A stretch of 7,489 nt of DNA from Candidatus Acidiferrum typicum (lineage in GTDB: Bacteria; Acidobacteriota; Terriglobia; Acidiferrales; UBA7541), in contig DLMH01000195.1 of the NCBI GenBank assembly GCA_002478115.1, positions 1-7,489 of the forward strand, in the 5' to 3' direction. Shown one piece after another: positions 1 to 5,833 of the stretch. Each line of letters opens with the position of its first letter. The first letter of the stretch is position 1. Made by a program: the position numbers and the translations under genes. The notes beneath the pieces are model-generated. The model ran no database searches, was not told the DNA's origin, and saw only the letters and a list, made by a program, of their open reading frames with translations.

Positions 1-24
1 GCCGATATATTTAGTGCTAGTCAT
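1..24 (-). CDS. IS110-family transposase, first 8 codons
   Basis: The minus strand encodes MTSTKYIG and then leaves the window. IS110-family DEDD transposases typically begin with a short leader followed by Y-(I/V)-G-(M/L/I)-D-V-(H/S)-K, in which the first Asp of the RuvC-like catalytic site follows immediately; 'TKYIG' fits the residues just before that motif. An AGAGAGGA ribosome binding site lies at 32-39, seven bases before the ATG, so the start is well supported even though the product is mostly missing. In the family the enzyme recombines DNA as a bridge-RNA-guided recombinase. The catalytic residues themselves lie outside the window, so neither activity nor subgroup (IS110 or IS1111) can be judged. 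Confidence 0.55.
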
Positions 25-300
25 AGGGCGTTCCTCTCTGGAGCGGTTGAGCCAAGCACTCAAAACCTACTCCACAAAGGGCGCCCTTTTATATTGCGTC
101 GGCTTACCGGTGACTTGGGTACCAGGACCAACTTGTACGGTTTCGGCGTTAATCGGGCACTGGCGCGGCATGTGGGCCACACCGCAGTTTGGTTTGCCGA
201 ACGAGCTAGGCATGAAGAAGCAATCCCACGGCCCCGAATGGCACTTCAGAGCAATACCTAGCAAAGCCCCGGGCTGGTTAGCCGTCACAGCCAAGCCTCC
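25..300 (-). ncRNA. Candidate IS110 bridge RNA region (transposase 5' non-coding end)
   Basis: This is about 280 bases of non-coding DNA directly upstream of the putative transposase start. In IS110-group elements the bridge RNA, which carries target-binding and donor-binding loops, is encoded at this place. Visible structure on the minus strand includes a GCGG/CCGC plus TGTG/CACA hairpin at 165-185 (8 pairs, 2-nt bulge, 3-nt loop), a perfect 14-base palindrome at 76-89 (aaagggcgcccttt), and a GGTT-GAG/CTC-AACC hairpin at 45-67 (7 pairs, 2-nt bulge). A TATAAA box that could serve as a -10 lies at 88-93. Exact RNA ends and guide loops are not resolvable by eye. A 107-codon minus-strand frame crosses the stretch but runs on into iorA and looks accidental. 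The functional call is inferred from position and structure. Confidence 0.4.
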
Positions 301-322
301 CACATCGGCGTATGTGTGTTCT

Positions 323-790
323 ATGCGACGAACCATTTCTTTCACGCTGAACAGCAAACCTACCCATCTGGAGGCCGACGACGAGCGCATGCTGCTCTGG
401 GTGCTGCGCTACGATCTCGGCCTCACCGGAACCAAGTACGGCTGCGGCCAGGGCCTCTGCGGAGCCTGCACCGTCGTCGTGGAAAACGAAGCCGTACGGG
501 CCTGCGCGACAACTCTACGCGACGTAGCCGGAAAGTCGGTCCGCACCATCGAAGGGCTCGAACAAGAAGGGAAGCTGCATCCCCTTCAGCAGGCCTTTCT
601 GCGGTACAACGCCTTTCAATGCGGCTACTGCACGCCGGGGATGATCCTGAGCGCCTACGCTTTGCTTCGAAACACGCCTCAGCCCACGGAAGAGCAGATC
701 CGAAAACACATGGACGACAACTTGTGTCGCTGCGGCAGCCACACCCGTGTCGTCGAAGCCATTCAGGAAGCGGCAAAGGAGCGTGCGTGA
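323..790 (+). CDS. iorA: [2Fe-2S] subunit of isoquinoline 1-oxidoreductase-type molybdenum hydroxylase
   Basis: This is the small electron-transfer subunit (155 aa, the usual length) of a xanthine-oxidase-family hydroxylase. It carries electrons from the molybdenum centre of the partner subunit through two [2Fe-2S] clusters. The N-terminal plant-ferredoxin-like domain (about residues 1-75) shows C41, C46, C49 and C61. The C-terminal helical domain shows C100-x2-C103 in 'FQCGYCTPGM' and C135-x-C137 in 'DDNLCRCG', so all eight cluster ligands are present. The frame is open upstream to position 14, but that extension lies in the presumed IS110 end and resembles no family member. ATG 323 gives 'MRRTISFTLN', where the family normally begins. 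No Shine-Dalgarno sequence precedes it; GTG 314 is an in-frame alternative. The stop overlaps the iorB start. The substrate is unknown, and the gene symbol is by family only. Confidence 0.92.
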   Translation: MRRTISFTLNSKPTHLEADDERMLLWVLRYDLGLTGTKYGCGQGLCGACTVVVENEAVRACATTLRDVAGKSVRTIEGLEQEGKLHPLQQAFLRYNAFQCGYCTPGMILSAYALLRNTPQPTEEQIRKHMDDNLCRCGSHTRVVEAIQEAAKERA

Positions 791-2952
791 TGAGCGCTCA
801 AGAGAAACTGGCGAATGAAGCCAACGCGACGATGACCGATGCCGCGCCAGTGTCCCGGCGCGAATTTCTGGGGCTGACCGGCTCGGGGCTATTCGTCTTT
901 TTCTGGGCAGGGCCGGGCGGGGTTTTTCAGGAGACAGCACACCCCAGCCAGCGGTCCGGCTATCCCGAAGACTTCAACGCCTATCTACGAATTGCACCTG
1001 ACGGGCGCGTGACCTGCCTCGTCGGCAAGATCGAAATGGGCGAAGGCGTGATGACCTCTCTGCCGATGATGCTCGCGGACGAACTCGACGTTGCTCTGGA
1101 TTCCATGGACATCGTGATGGGCGACACCGATCTCTGCCCGTGGGACATGGGCACATTCGGATCGTTAAGTACTCGCCAGTTTGGACCCATCTTGCGCAAA
1201 GCGGGAGCCGAAGCTCGAGCTGTCCTGCTCCAGATGGCGGCGGAACGTCTCAACGCGCCGGTCGAGCGGCTGAACACGAAAGACGGGGTGGTGAGTGATC
1301 CGCCCACCGGGAATCATGTGAGCTACGGGAAACTGGTCCAGGGTAAGCGCATCGAGCGGCACCTCGATAAGGACAAGGTGGTCGTGAAGCCCACCTCCGC
1401 GCTCAAGATTTGGGGGCAATCCCCGGTGCGGCGAGATGGCCTGGACAAGGTCACGGGAAAAGGCAAATTCGCCGCGGACTTCGTGCTGCCCGGCATGCTG
1501 CACGCGCGCATGCTCCGGCCACCGGCTCACGGCGCAACACTCAAGCATGTGGATACCAGCGCCGCCGAGAAGATCGAAGGTGTGCGCGTTATCCGCGATG
1601 GTGAGCTGATTGCCGTGCTGCACACCCATCGCGACGTGGCGGACAGCGCGAAGTCGCTAATCAAGGCAGAGTATGACGTTCCGCCGGTTACCGTGGATGA
1701 CCGGACGATCTTCGATCACCTGCTGAAACACGCGCCGCAACCTCAGGTTGTAGACGAAAGCGGTGACCTCAAGCAGGGCGAGAAGCTTTCGACAACAATC
1801 GTTGAGGAAACCTATCTGAATAGCTACGTCTCGCATGCGCCGATCGAGCCGCATTCCGCCACGGCGGTGATGGAGAATGGCCGAATCACGGTTTGGGCGG
1901 GAACGCAGACGCCTTTCCCGGTAAAACAGGAAGTGGCGGAGGCACTGCGATTGCCACCAGAGAAAGTGCACATCATTGTGCCGTACGTTGGCGGCGGCTT
2001 TGGAGGCAAGAGCGCCTCTCAGCAGGCGATTGAGGCCGCTCGACTCGCGAAAATCACCGGCCAGCCGGTGCAGGTCCTGTGGGACCGCAGCGAGGAATTC
2101 TTTTTTGACACCTTCCGGCCCGCCGCCGTGGTCAAAATTCGCGCGGGCATCGATGGCACCGGAAAACTCACGCTCTGGGACTTCAGAGTGATTGGCGCGG
2201 GCGAACGGGAGGCCAAGTCGTTCTATGATGCGCCGCATCGGCGCACCACCTCATCCGGTGAATGGTCCGACGAGAATCCAGGGCTGCATCCGTTTGCGGT
2301 TGGGCCGTGGCGCGCGCCCTCGGTGAACACGAATACATTCGCACGCGAATCCCACATGGACACCCTCGCGCGCAAGGCGGGCCTAGATCCGGTAGAGTTC
2401 CGCCTGAAAAACTTGAGCAACAAACGCATGCGCAACGTTTTGCAATTAGCGGCGAAGCAGTTTGGATGGAAGCCTGCTCAGAAACAACGCGGCCACGGCT
2501 TTGGAGTTTCTTGCGGCACCGATACCGGGACTTACGTGGCCATGATGGCCGAAGTTGTGGTCGACGAGCCCACCGGAGCTGTGCGCGTCAATCGCGTGCT
2601 GTGCGTCCAGGACCAGGGCGCCACGGTGAACCCGGAGGGCACGCGCCAGCAAATCGAGGGCGGCATCTTGATGGGTCTCGGCTATGCTCTCAGCGAAGAA
2701 GTGCGCTTCCGCGGGCGGGAGATTCTCGATCGCAATTTCGACAGCTACGCACTGCCGCGCTTTTCCTGGCTGCCAAAGATCGAAAGCCTTCTGGTGAACA
2801 ATCCAGACCTGCCGGCTTCGGGATGTGGCGAGCCGCCCATCATCAACGTGGGCGCAGTCATCGCCAATGCGATTTACGATGCTGTGGGCGCGCGCGTGCT
2901 GCAACTGCCGATGACTCCCGCGCGTGTTAAAGCCGCCCTTCCGCACACCTGA
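790..2952 (+). CDS. iorB: Molybdopterin-binding subunit of isoquinoline 1-oxidoreductase-type hydroxylase, Tat-exported
   Basis: This is the large catalytic subunit (720 aa, within the family range) that binds the molybdenum cofactor and hydroxylates its substrate, often an N-heterocycle or aldehyde, using water; electrons pass to the [2Fe-2S] partner. A Tat signal sits near the N-terminus (S22-R23-R24-E-F-L followed by a hydrophobic run), so the complex is probably periplasmic, with the small subunit carried along. Cofactor-binding motifs are intact: GGGFGGK at residues 401-407, GPWRAP at 505-510, and a C-terminal GEPP in which E681 is the expected catalytic glutamate. The product ends with the usual 'LPMTPARVKAAL'. 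ATG 790 shares its A with the iorA TGA (TGATG), implying translational coupling. The longer open frame back to 316 overlaps iorA and is rejected. No cytochrome electron acceptor gene follows, unlike in some related operons. The exact substrate cannot be predicted. Confidence 0.93.
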   Translation: MSAQEKLANEANATMTDAAPVSRREFLGLTGSGLFVFFWAGPGGVFQETAHPSQRSGYPEDFNAYLRIAPDGRVTCLVGKIEMGEGVMTSLPMMLADELDVALDSMDIVMGDTDLCPWDMGTFGSLSTRQFGPILRKAGAEARAVLLQMAAERLNAPVERLNTKDGVVSDPPTGNHVSYGKLVQGKRIERHLDKDKVVVKPTSALKIWGQSPVRRDGLDKVTGKGKFAADFVLPGMLHARMLRPPAHGATLKHVDTSAAEKIEGVRVIRDGELIAVLHTHRDVADSAKSLIKAEYDVPPVTVDDRTIFDHLLKHAPQPQVVDESGDLKQGEKLSTTIVEETYLNSYVSHAPIEPHSATAVMENGRITVWAGTQTPFPVKQEVAEALRLPPEKVHIIVPYVGGGFGGKSASQQAIEAARLAKITGQPVQVLWDRSEEFFFDTFRPAAVVKIRAGIDGTGKLTLWDFRVIGAGEREAKSFYDAPHRRTTSSGEWSDENPGLHPFAVGPWRAPSVNTNTFARESHMDTLARKAGLDPVEFRLKNLSNKRMRNVLQLAAKQFGWKPAQKQRGHGFGVSCGTDTGTYVAMMAEVVVDEPTGAVRVNRVLCVQDQGATVNPEGTRQQIEGGILMGLGYALSEEVRFRGREILDRNFDSYALPRFSWLPKIESLLVNNPDLPASGCGEPPIINVGAVIANAIYDAVGARVLQLPMTPARVKAALPHT

Positions 2953-2957
2953 TTCGC

Positions 2958-2986
2958 GGTGGAGCACCGTCCCAACACGTGCCACC
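2958..2986. terminator. Hairpin between convergent genes, possible bidirectional terminator
   Basis: The 46-base gap between the convergent stops of iorB and the Gfo/Idh/MocA gene holds an inverted repeat. GGTG and GCAC on the left (2-nt bulge between them) pair with GTGC and CACC on the right, giving 8 pairs around an 11-nt loop. There is no T-tract on either side, so it is not a classical intrinsic terminator. The position makes a role in ending both transcripts plausible but unproven. Confidence 0.3.
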
Positions 2987-2998
2987 AGCGAGAATGCG

Positions 2999-4357
2999 CT
3001 AGCCTTCCCGGGCCGTGCTGGAGACGGAGTCCCAGGTGATTCGCTTGCCGGTGCGGTAGGAGAGGTTGACCATGTGTCCGGCAGCAGCGGCGTGGTGACC
3101 GACCTCGGCTGTTTCATAGCCTGACTGACGCTTGCGAATGGAATCGAAGAAGTTGGCAAGGTGAAGGACGGTGGCGTCGGGCTTGTCGTCAAAGGCGATG
3201 TTCTGCGGCTCCGGCCTCATACCGGTTCCCTGCGATTCCTGACGATGGTTACCTTGATTCATGAAGGCATCCTGCATCGCTTTTGGCCAGCTGTCGATCG
3301 AGTAGCCGTAGCCTTCCGCTTTGTACTCTGCGAGTTCGGTCATCGCTCCGCCGAGGAGGATGGAGAGTGAGCCGTCCGTGCCGAGGAGTTGGATTCCCTG
3401 CCCTGCTGTTGAAGCGCTGTTAAACGTGGAGGCCATGTTGACGCAGAAGGTGCCGTAGTCGAAGAGCGCGTCGAGCGTATCGGGCACTTCACGGCCATCA
3501 TTGCGGAAGAGAATTCCGCCGGAAGCGACGACACTTTTCGGCATCTGAGCGCCCAGGATGAAGTGGATGGACGTGATGAGGTGAACGAAAAGATCCGTGG
3601 AGATGCCGCCGGAATAGTCCCAATACTTGCGATAGCGGAAGACGCGCTCGGGGTTATAGGGGACTTTGGGCGCAGGACCAATCCATTCCGTCCAATTGAA
3701 ATTGACGCCTTCCTGGAGGTCGAGCGGAATGGGATAGTTCCAGGAGCCCGTGCAGCTGTTACGGTTGTAAGAGGCAGTCACCTTGGTGACTTTGCCGAGT
3801 TTTCCGGAAGCGACGATTTCGCGCGCCTTTTTGTGCTGGTCACAGGAGACCCACTGACTTCCCACCTGAACGATGCGGTTGGTGCGACGAGCTGCCTCGA
3901 TGATTTTGGGGCCATCTTCGATAGTGTGGGTCATGGGCTTTTCGATGTAGACGTCCTTGCCGGCGCTGAGCGCGTCGAGAACGATGGGCAGGTGCCAATG
4001 ATCGGGAGTGGCGATAACAACAGCGTCAATGTCGTTCCGGTCGAGCAATTTCTTGTACTGCGCGAAGTTTGTGGCGATCTTGCCGTCGGTACGCTCTTTT
4101 GCCCGTTCGAGGTGTCCCAGGTAACAATCACAGACTTCCACGAGGTTGGCCTGGCCGGTTTCCTTGGCTGCTTCGAGCAGAATGTTGCCGCGAATGCCGA
4201 AGCCGATGAAGCCGAGGTCCACGCGGTCGTTGGGACTTGAGGGCTTGGGAAGCGGCGTTGAAGGAAAAGTGATCCAGTTGCCATTCAGGATGAGGCCCAG
4301 ACCCGCGGCGGTGGTCGCACTCTGGAGCATGAATTCACGGCGCGTCGATTTTGACAT
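2999..4357 (-). CDS. Gfo/Idh/MocA-family NAD(P)-dependent oxidoreductase, Tat signal
   Basis: This is a 452-aa oxidoreductase of the glucose-fructose oxidoreductase / inositol dehydrogenase family, which oxidises or reduces sugars and related polyols. It begins with a Tat signal (S4-T-R6-R7-E-F-M, then a hydrophobic stretch to about residue 25), so it is likely folded with its nucleotide in the cytoplasm and exported. The Rossmann domain starts near residue 46 with 'LGFIGFGIRG' (G52, G54, G57). 'TPDHWH' lies at 117-122 and the family's hallmark E139-K140-P141 follows. The C-terminal alpha/beta domain ends in 'YRTGKRITWD', typical of exported bacterial relatives. ATG 4357 is preceded by AGGAG (4367-4371) at nine bases; the frame extends upstream to 4483 but that part runs into the cupin gene. 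It lies 80 bases after the cupin on the same strand, probably one transcript. The substrate is unknown; it could be a glycoside-processing enzyme (GH109-like chemistry), but nothing specific supports that. Confidence 0.92.
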   Translation of the reverse strand: MSKSTRREFMLQSATTAAGLGLILNGNWITFPSTPLPKPSSPNDRVDLGFIGFGIRGNILLEAAKETGQANLVEVCDCYLGHLERAKERTDGKIATNFAQYKKLLDRNDIDAVVIATPDHWHLPIVLDALSAGKDVYIEKPMTHTIEDGPKIIEAARRTNRIVQVGSQWVSCDQHKKAREIVASGKLGKVTKVTASYNRNSCTGSWNYPIPLDLQEGVNFNWTEWIGPAPKVPYNPERVFRYRKYWDYSGGISTDLFVHLITSIHFILGAQMPKSVVASGGILFRNDGREVPDTLDALFDYGTFCVNMASTFNSASTAGQGIQLLGTDGSLSILLGGAMTELAEYKAEGYGYSIDSWPKAMQDAFMNQGNHRQESQGTGMRPEPQNIAFDDKPDATVLHLANFFDSIRKRQSGYETAEVGHHAAAAGHMVNLSYRTGKRITWDSVSSTAREG

Positions 4358-4368
4358 GGCGTAGTTCT

Positions 4369-4393
4369 CCTGATCCCTCCAAATCGTATCAGG
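4369..4393 (-). promoter_or_regulatory. Inverted repeat overlapping the Gfo/Idh/MocA ribosome binding site
   Basis: In the 80-base gap between cupin and oxidoreductase, CCTGAT and ATCAGG form perfect 6-base arms around a 13-base loop. The downstream arm (on the minus strand) overlaps the AGGAG ribosome binding site at 4367-4371. If it folds in RNA it would partly hide that site. This is a short repeat that could arise by chance. Confidence 0.2.
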
Positions 4394-4437
4394 GACAGAC
4401 CGAAGGGCGCGACGGCGAGTTGATGGCCACGCAGGCT

Positions 4438-5010
4438 TCAAGACTTCCAGAACGGAGAAGGGCCGACGAGCTCCATTTCGCATTTCTGCAAGAACTCCGG
4501 ATCGGCGTTGAGCTTGGGATTCGCTCCGACACTTTGGAAATACTGTTCCATTTTTCCCGCAGGACAGAAGGCAATCAGCATGCGAGCAGGAGTTGCACCG
4601 ATGGACGAAAACGTGTGAAGGATGCGGCGCGGAGCCAGCACGGATTCGCCCGAACGCAGATTTACCCGCTGCTCACCTACTTGGAAAGCCACTTCCCCTT
4701 CCATCGCATAGAACCATTCCTCCTGATTGAAATGCAGGTGAAGCGGAGGGCCGCCGGGCTGGAGATGCGCGTGCTCAATGATAAAGAGGCCGCCGTTGGT
4801 GTCACTGCCAGCAACTTTGAAAAGAAGCGAGGAGCTGAAACCCAGGGCGTGGGGCTGGCCAAAGCGGTCCTTGCCAGCGCCGACGACGTGAAGTCCGCTC
4901 GAGGGGGCCGGTGCTGCGGACTGCGCTTCCACTTGACGTGCGAGGATTTCCTGAAGACCCGCAGCGGGCACGATCGAAGAAATAGCTCGGAGAAAAGAAC
5001 GTCGTTGCAT
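4438..5010 (-). CDS. Tat-exported single-domain cupin protein
   Basis: This is a 190-aa secreted cupin. The N-terminus 'MQRRSFLRAISS' is a twin-arginine signal (R3-R4-S-F-L) with a likely processing region near 'VEAQSA' at 27-32. The core has both cupin motifs: motif 1 with H91-x-H93 and E97/E98 leading to G105, and motif 2 'PRRILHTF' with H132. These are the usual metal ligands, so a bound Fe, Mn or similar ion is expected. The family includes dioxygenases, isomerases and sugar-binding proteins, and sequence alone does not choose among them. ATG 5010 has AAAGGAG (5015-5021) four bases upstream; the longer frame back to 5193 enters the divergent HNH gene and is rejected. It precedes the Gfo/Idh/MocA gene by 80 bases, which suggests shared transcription and perhaps action on the same, possibly sugar-derived, compound in the periplasm. 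Confidence 0.88.
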   Translation of the reverse strand: MQRRSFLRAISSIVPAAGLQEILARQVEAQSAAPAPSSGLHVVGAGKDRFGQPHALGFSSSLLFKVAGSDTNGGLFIIEHAHLQPGGPPLHLHFNQEEWFYAMEGEVAFQVGEQRVNLRSGESVLAPRRILHTFSSIGATPARMLIAFCPAGKMEQYFQSVGANPKLNADPEFLQKCEMELVGPSPFWKS

Positions 5011-5126
5011 GGGGCTCCTTTGCTGAGTGGTACCATCTTGTTCGGACCATCTGCTCCGACTAGGATGTTTGAAGTAAGTCAGCTTCGTGGTAAGCGCATT
5101 GTAGACGAGATGATGGGGCCGAATGA
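5011..5126. promoter_or_regulatory. Divergent intergenic region with inverted repeat
   Basis: These 116 bases separate the divergent cupin (minus) and HNH (plus) genes and must carry the start signals of both. An inverted repeat TCGGA (5042-5046) / TCCGA (5055-5059) with an 8-base spacer could be an operator. No convincing -35/-10 pair was found by eye on either strand. Confidence 0.3.
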
Positions 5127-5756
5127 ATGCCGCGCGCTTATAGTGACCGGACGCTAAAGCTTTTGTGGGGCCGTTCTGGCGGTCGCTGCGCAATGCCGAA
5201 CTGCCGAATTGAGTTGCTTGCCGATTCTACCGCATACGACCCAATTGTTGTTATCGGAGAAATAGCACATATCGCCGCTGCAAGTGATTGCGGGCCGCGC
5301 GCCGAGCCAAGTCTGAACAATACCTCACGGAACGACTACGAGAACCTCGTACTTCTTTGTCAGAATTACCATGCCCAAATTGACGGGCAACCGGGGGCTT
5401 ATCCAGTCGAGCGCATCAAGGAGATTAAGGCCGCGCACGAGGCGTGGGTGCGTTCCTCCTTGCCCGAGAGAGGCAATTCACGCATCGGTTGGACGACGCT
5501 CTGCCTCGTGGGCGACCACCCGGTCGATGTTTCTACGATAAATGAGGCCCTTGCACCAGATTTTGTGGCGGGCGAAGCTCAACGCCTTCAGGTGCCGGGT
5601 GAACCTGAAGACTGGGCAACAACTGATGCTGCGATAGCAGCGCGTGTACAGACGCTACTGGCGGGCGGTGACGTTTTTGATTGCCGGCTTGCGGTGTTTC
5701 CACTAGCACCTGTGAGCGCTTGTCTCTCACTCGGATATCCTGAGTTTGAATTTTGA
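5127..5756 (+). CDS. HNH endonuclease with truncated SAVED-like C-terminus (Cap5-type remnant)
   Basis: This is a 209-aa protein. Residues 12-107 form an HNH nuclease: 'GGRCAMPNC' (C21, C26), 'GEIAHI' with H48 as the expected catalytic histidine, then 'NLVLLCQNYH' with N73, C78 and H82, and a 'YPVERIKEIKAAHEAW' tail. Residues about 115-209 resemble the first half of a SAVED domain, notably 'CRLAVFPLAPVSACLSLGY', which matches the 'LSVFALAPxPLLxxLG' strand I recall from HNH-SAVED effectors. In CBASS, Cap5 (HNH-SAVED) degrades DNA after its SAVED domain binds a cyclic oligonucleotide. Full Cap5 proteins are roughly twice this length, so the sensor is incomplete and the product may be inactive or unregulated. 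ATG 5127 is the first possible start (TGA at 5124 in frame). No cyclase gene is nearby. HNH is secure; SAVED is inference. Confidence 0.75.
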   Translation: MPRAYSDRTLKLLWGRSGGRCAMPNCRIELLADSTAYDPIVVIGEIAHIAAASDCGPRAEPSLNNTSRNDYENLVLLCQNYHAQIDGQPGAYPVERIKEIKAAHEAWVRSSLPERGNSRIGWTTLCLVGDHPVDVSTINEALAPDFVAGEAQRLQVPGEPEDWATTDAAIAARVQTLLAGGDVFDCRLAVFPLAPVSACLSLGYPEFEF

Positions 5757-5833
5757 GTTACAGCAGAGGAGGGGAATATAGTCTACTTCTTAATCCAGAA
5801 ATCCCACAACGACAAAACCCTCGCAGCCCCGGC

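Larger units (their letters stand above)
1..310 (-). mobile_element. IS110-family insertion sequence, 5' end only (partial)
   Basis: The left edge appears to be the 5' end of an IS110-family element read on the minus strand. It comprises the first codons of a transposase at the window edge, a strong ribosome binding site, and a long untranslated stretch up to the iorA start. IS110 elements lack clear terminal inverted repeats and do not reliably leave a target duplication, so the outer boundary cannot be fixed here; 310 is an estimate that leaves the iorA start outside. The stretch differs from its neighbour: it lacks convincing coding signal on either strand and contains several hairpins. 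The reading frames that cross it, including the 5' extension of iorA, look like chance openings. The call depends on only eight transposase residues, so an unrelated gene start remains possible. Confidence 0.55.

Noticed and set aside
14..322. N-terminal extension of iorA
   Set aside because: The extra 103 residues resemble no [2Fe-2S] subunit; family members start near 'RRTISFTLN'.
67..390. 107-codon minus-strand open frame across the left end
   Set aside because: It starts inside iorA, matches no family I know, and covers the stretch better explained as the IS110 non-coding end.
3563..4240. 225-codon plus-strand frame opposite the Gfo/Idh/MocA gene
   Set aside because: Antisense shadow of a clearly conserved coding sequence; no recognisable domain.
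4351..5157. 268-codon plus-strand frame opposite the cupin
   Set aside because: Antisense to the cupin and its spacer, with no domain signature.
5757..5833. Terminator between the convergent HNH and secreted-protein genes
   Set aside because: Only a short AGCC/GGCT palindrome with a 2-nt gap was found; no stable hairpin or T-tract.
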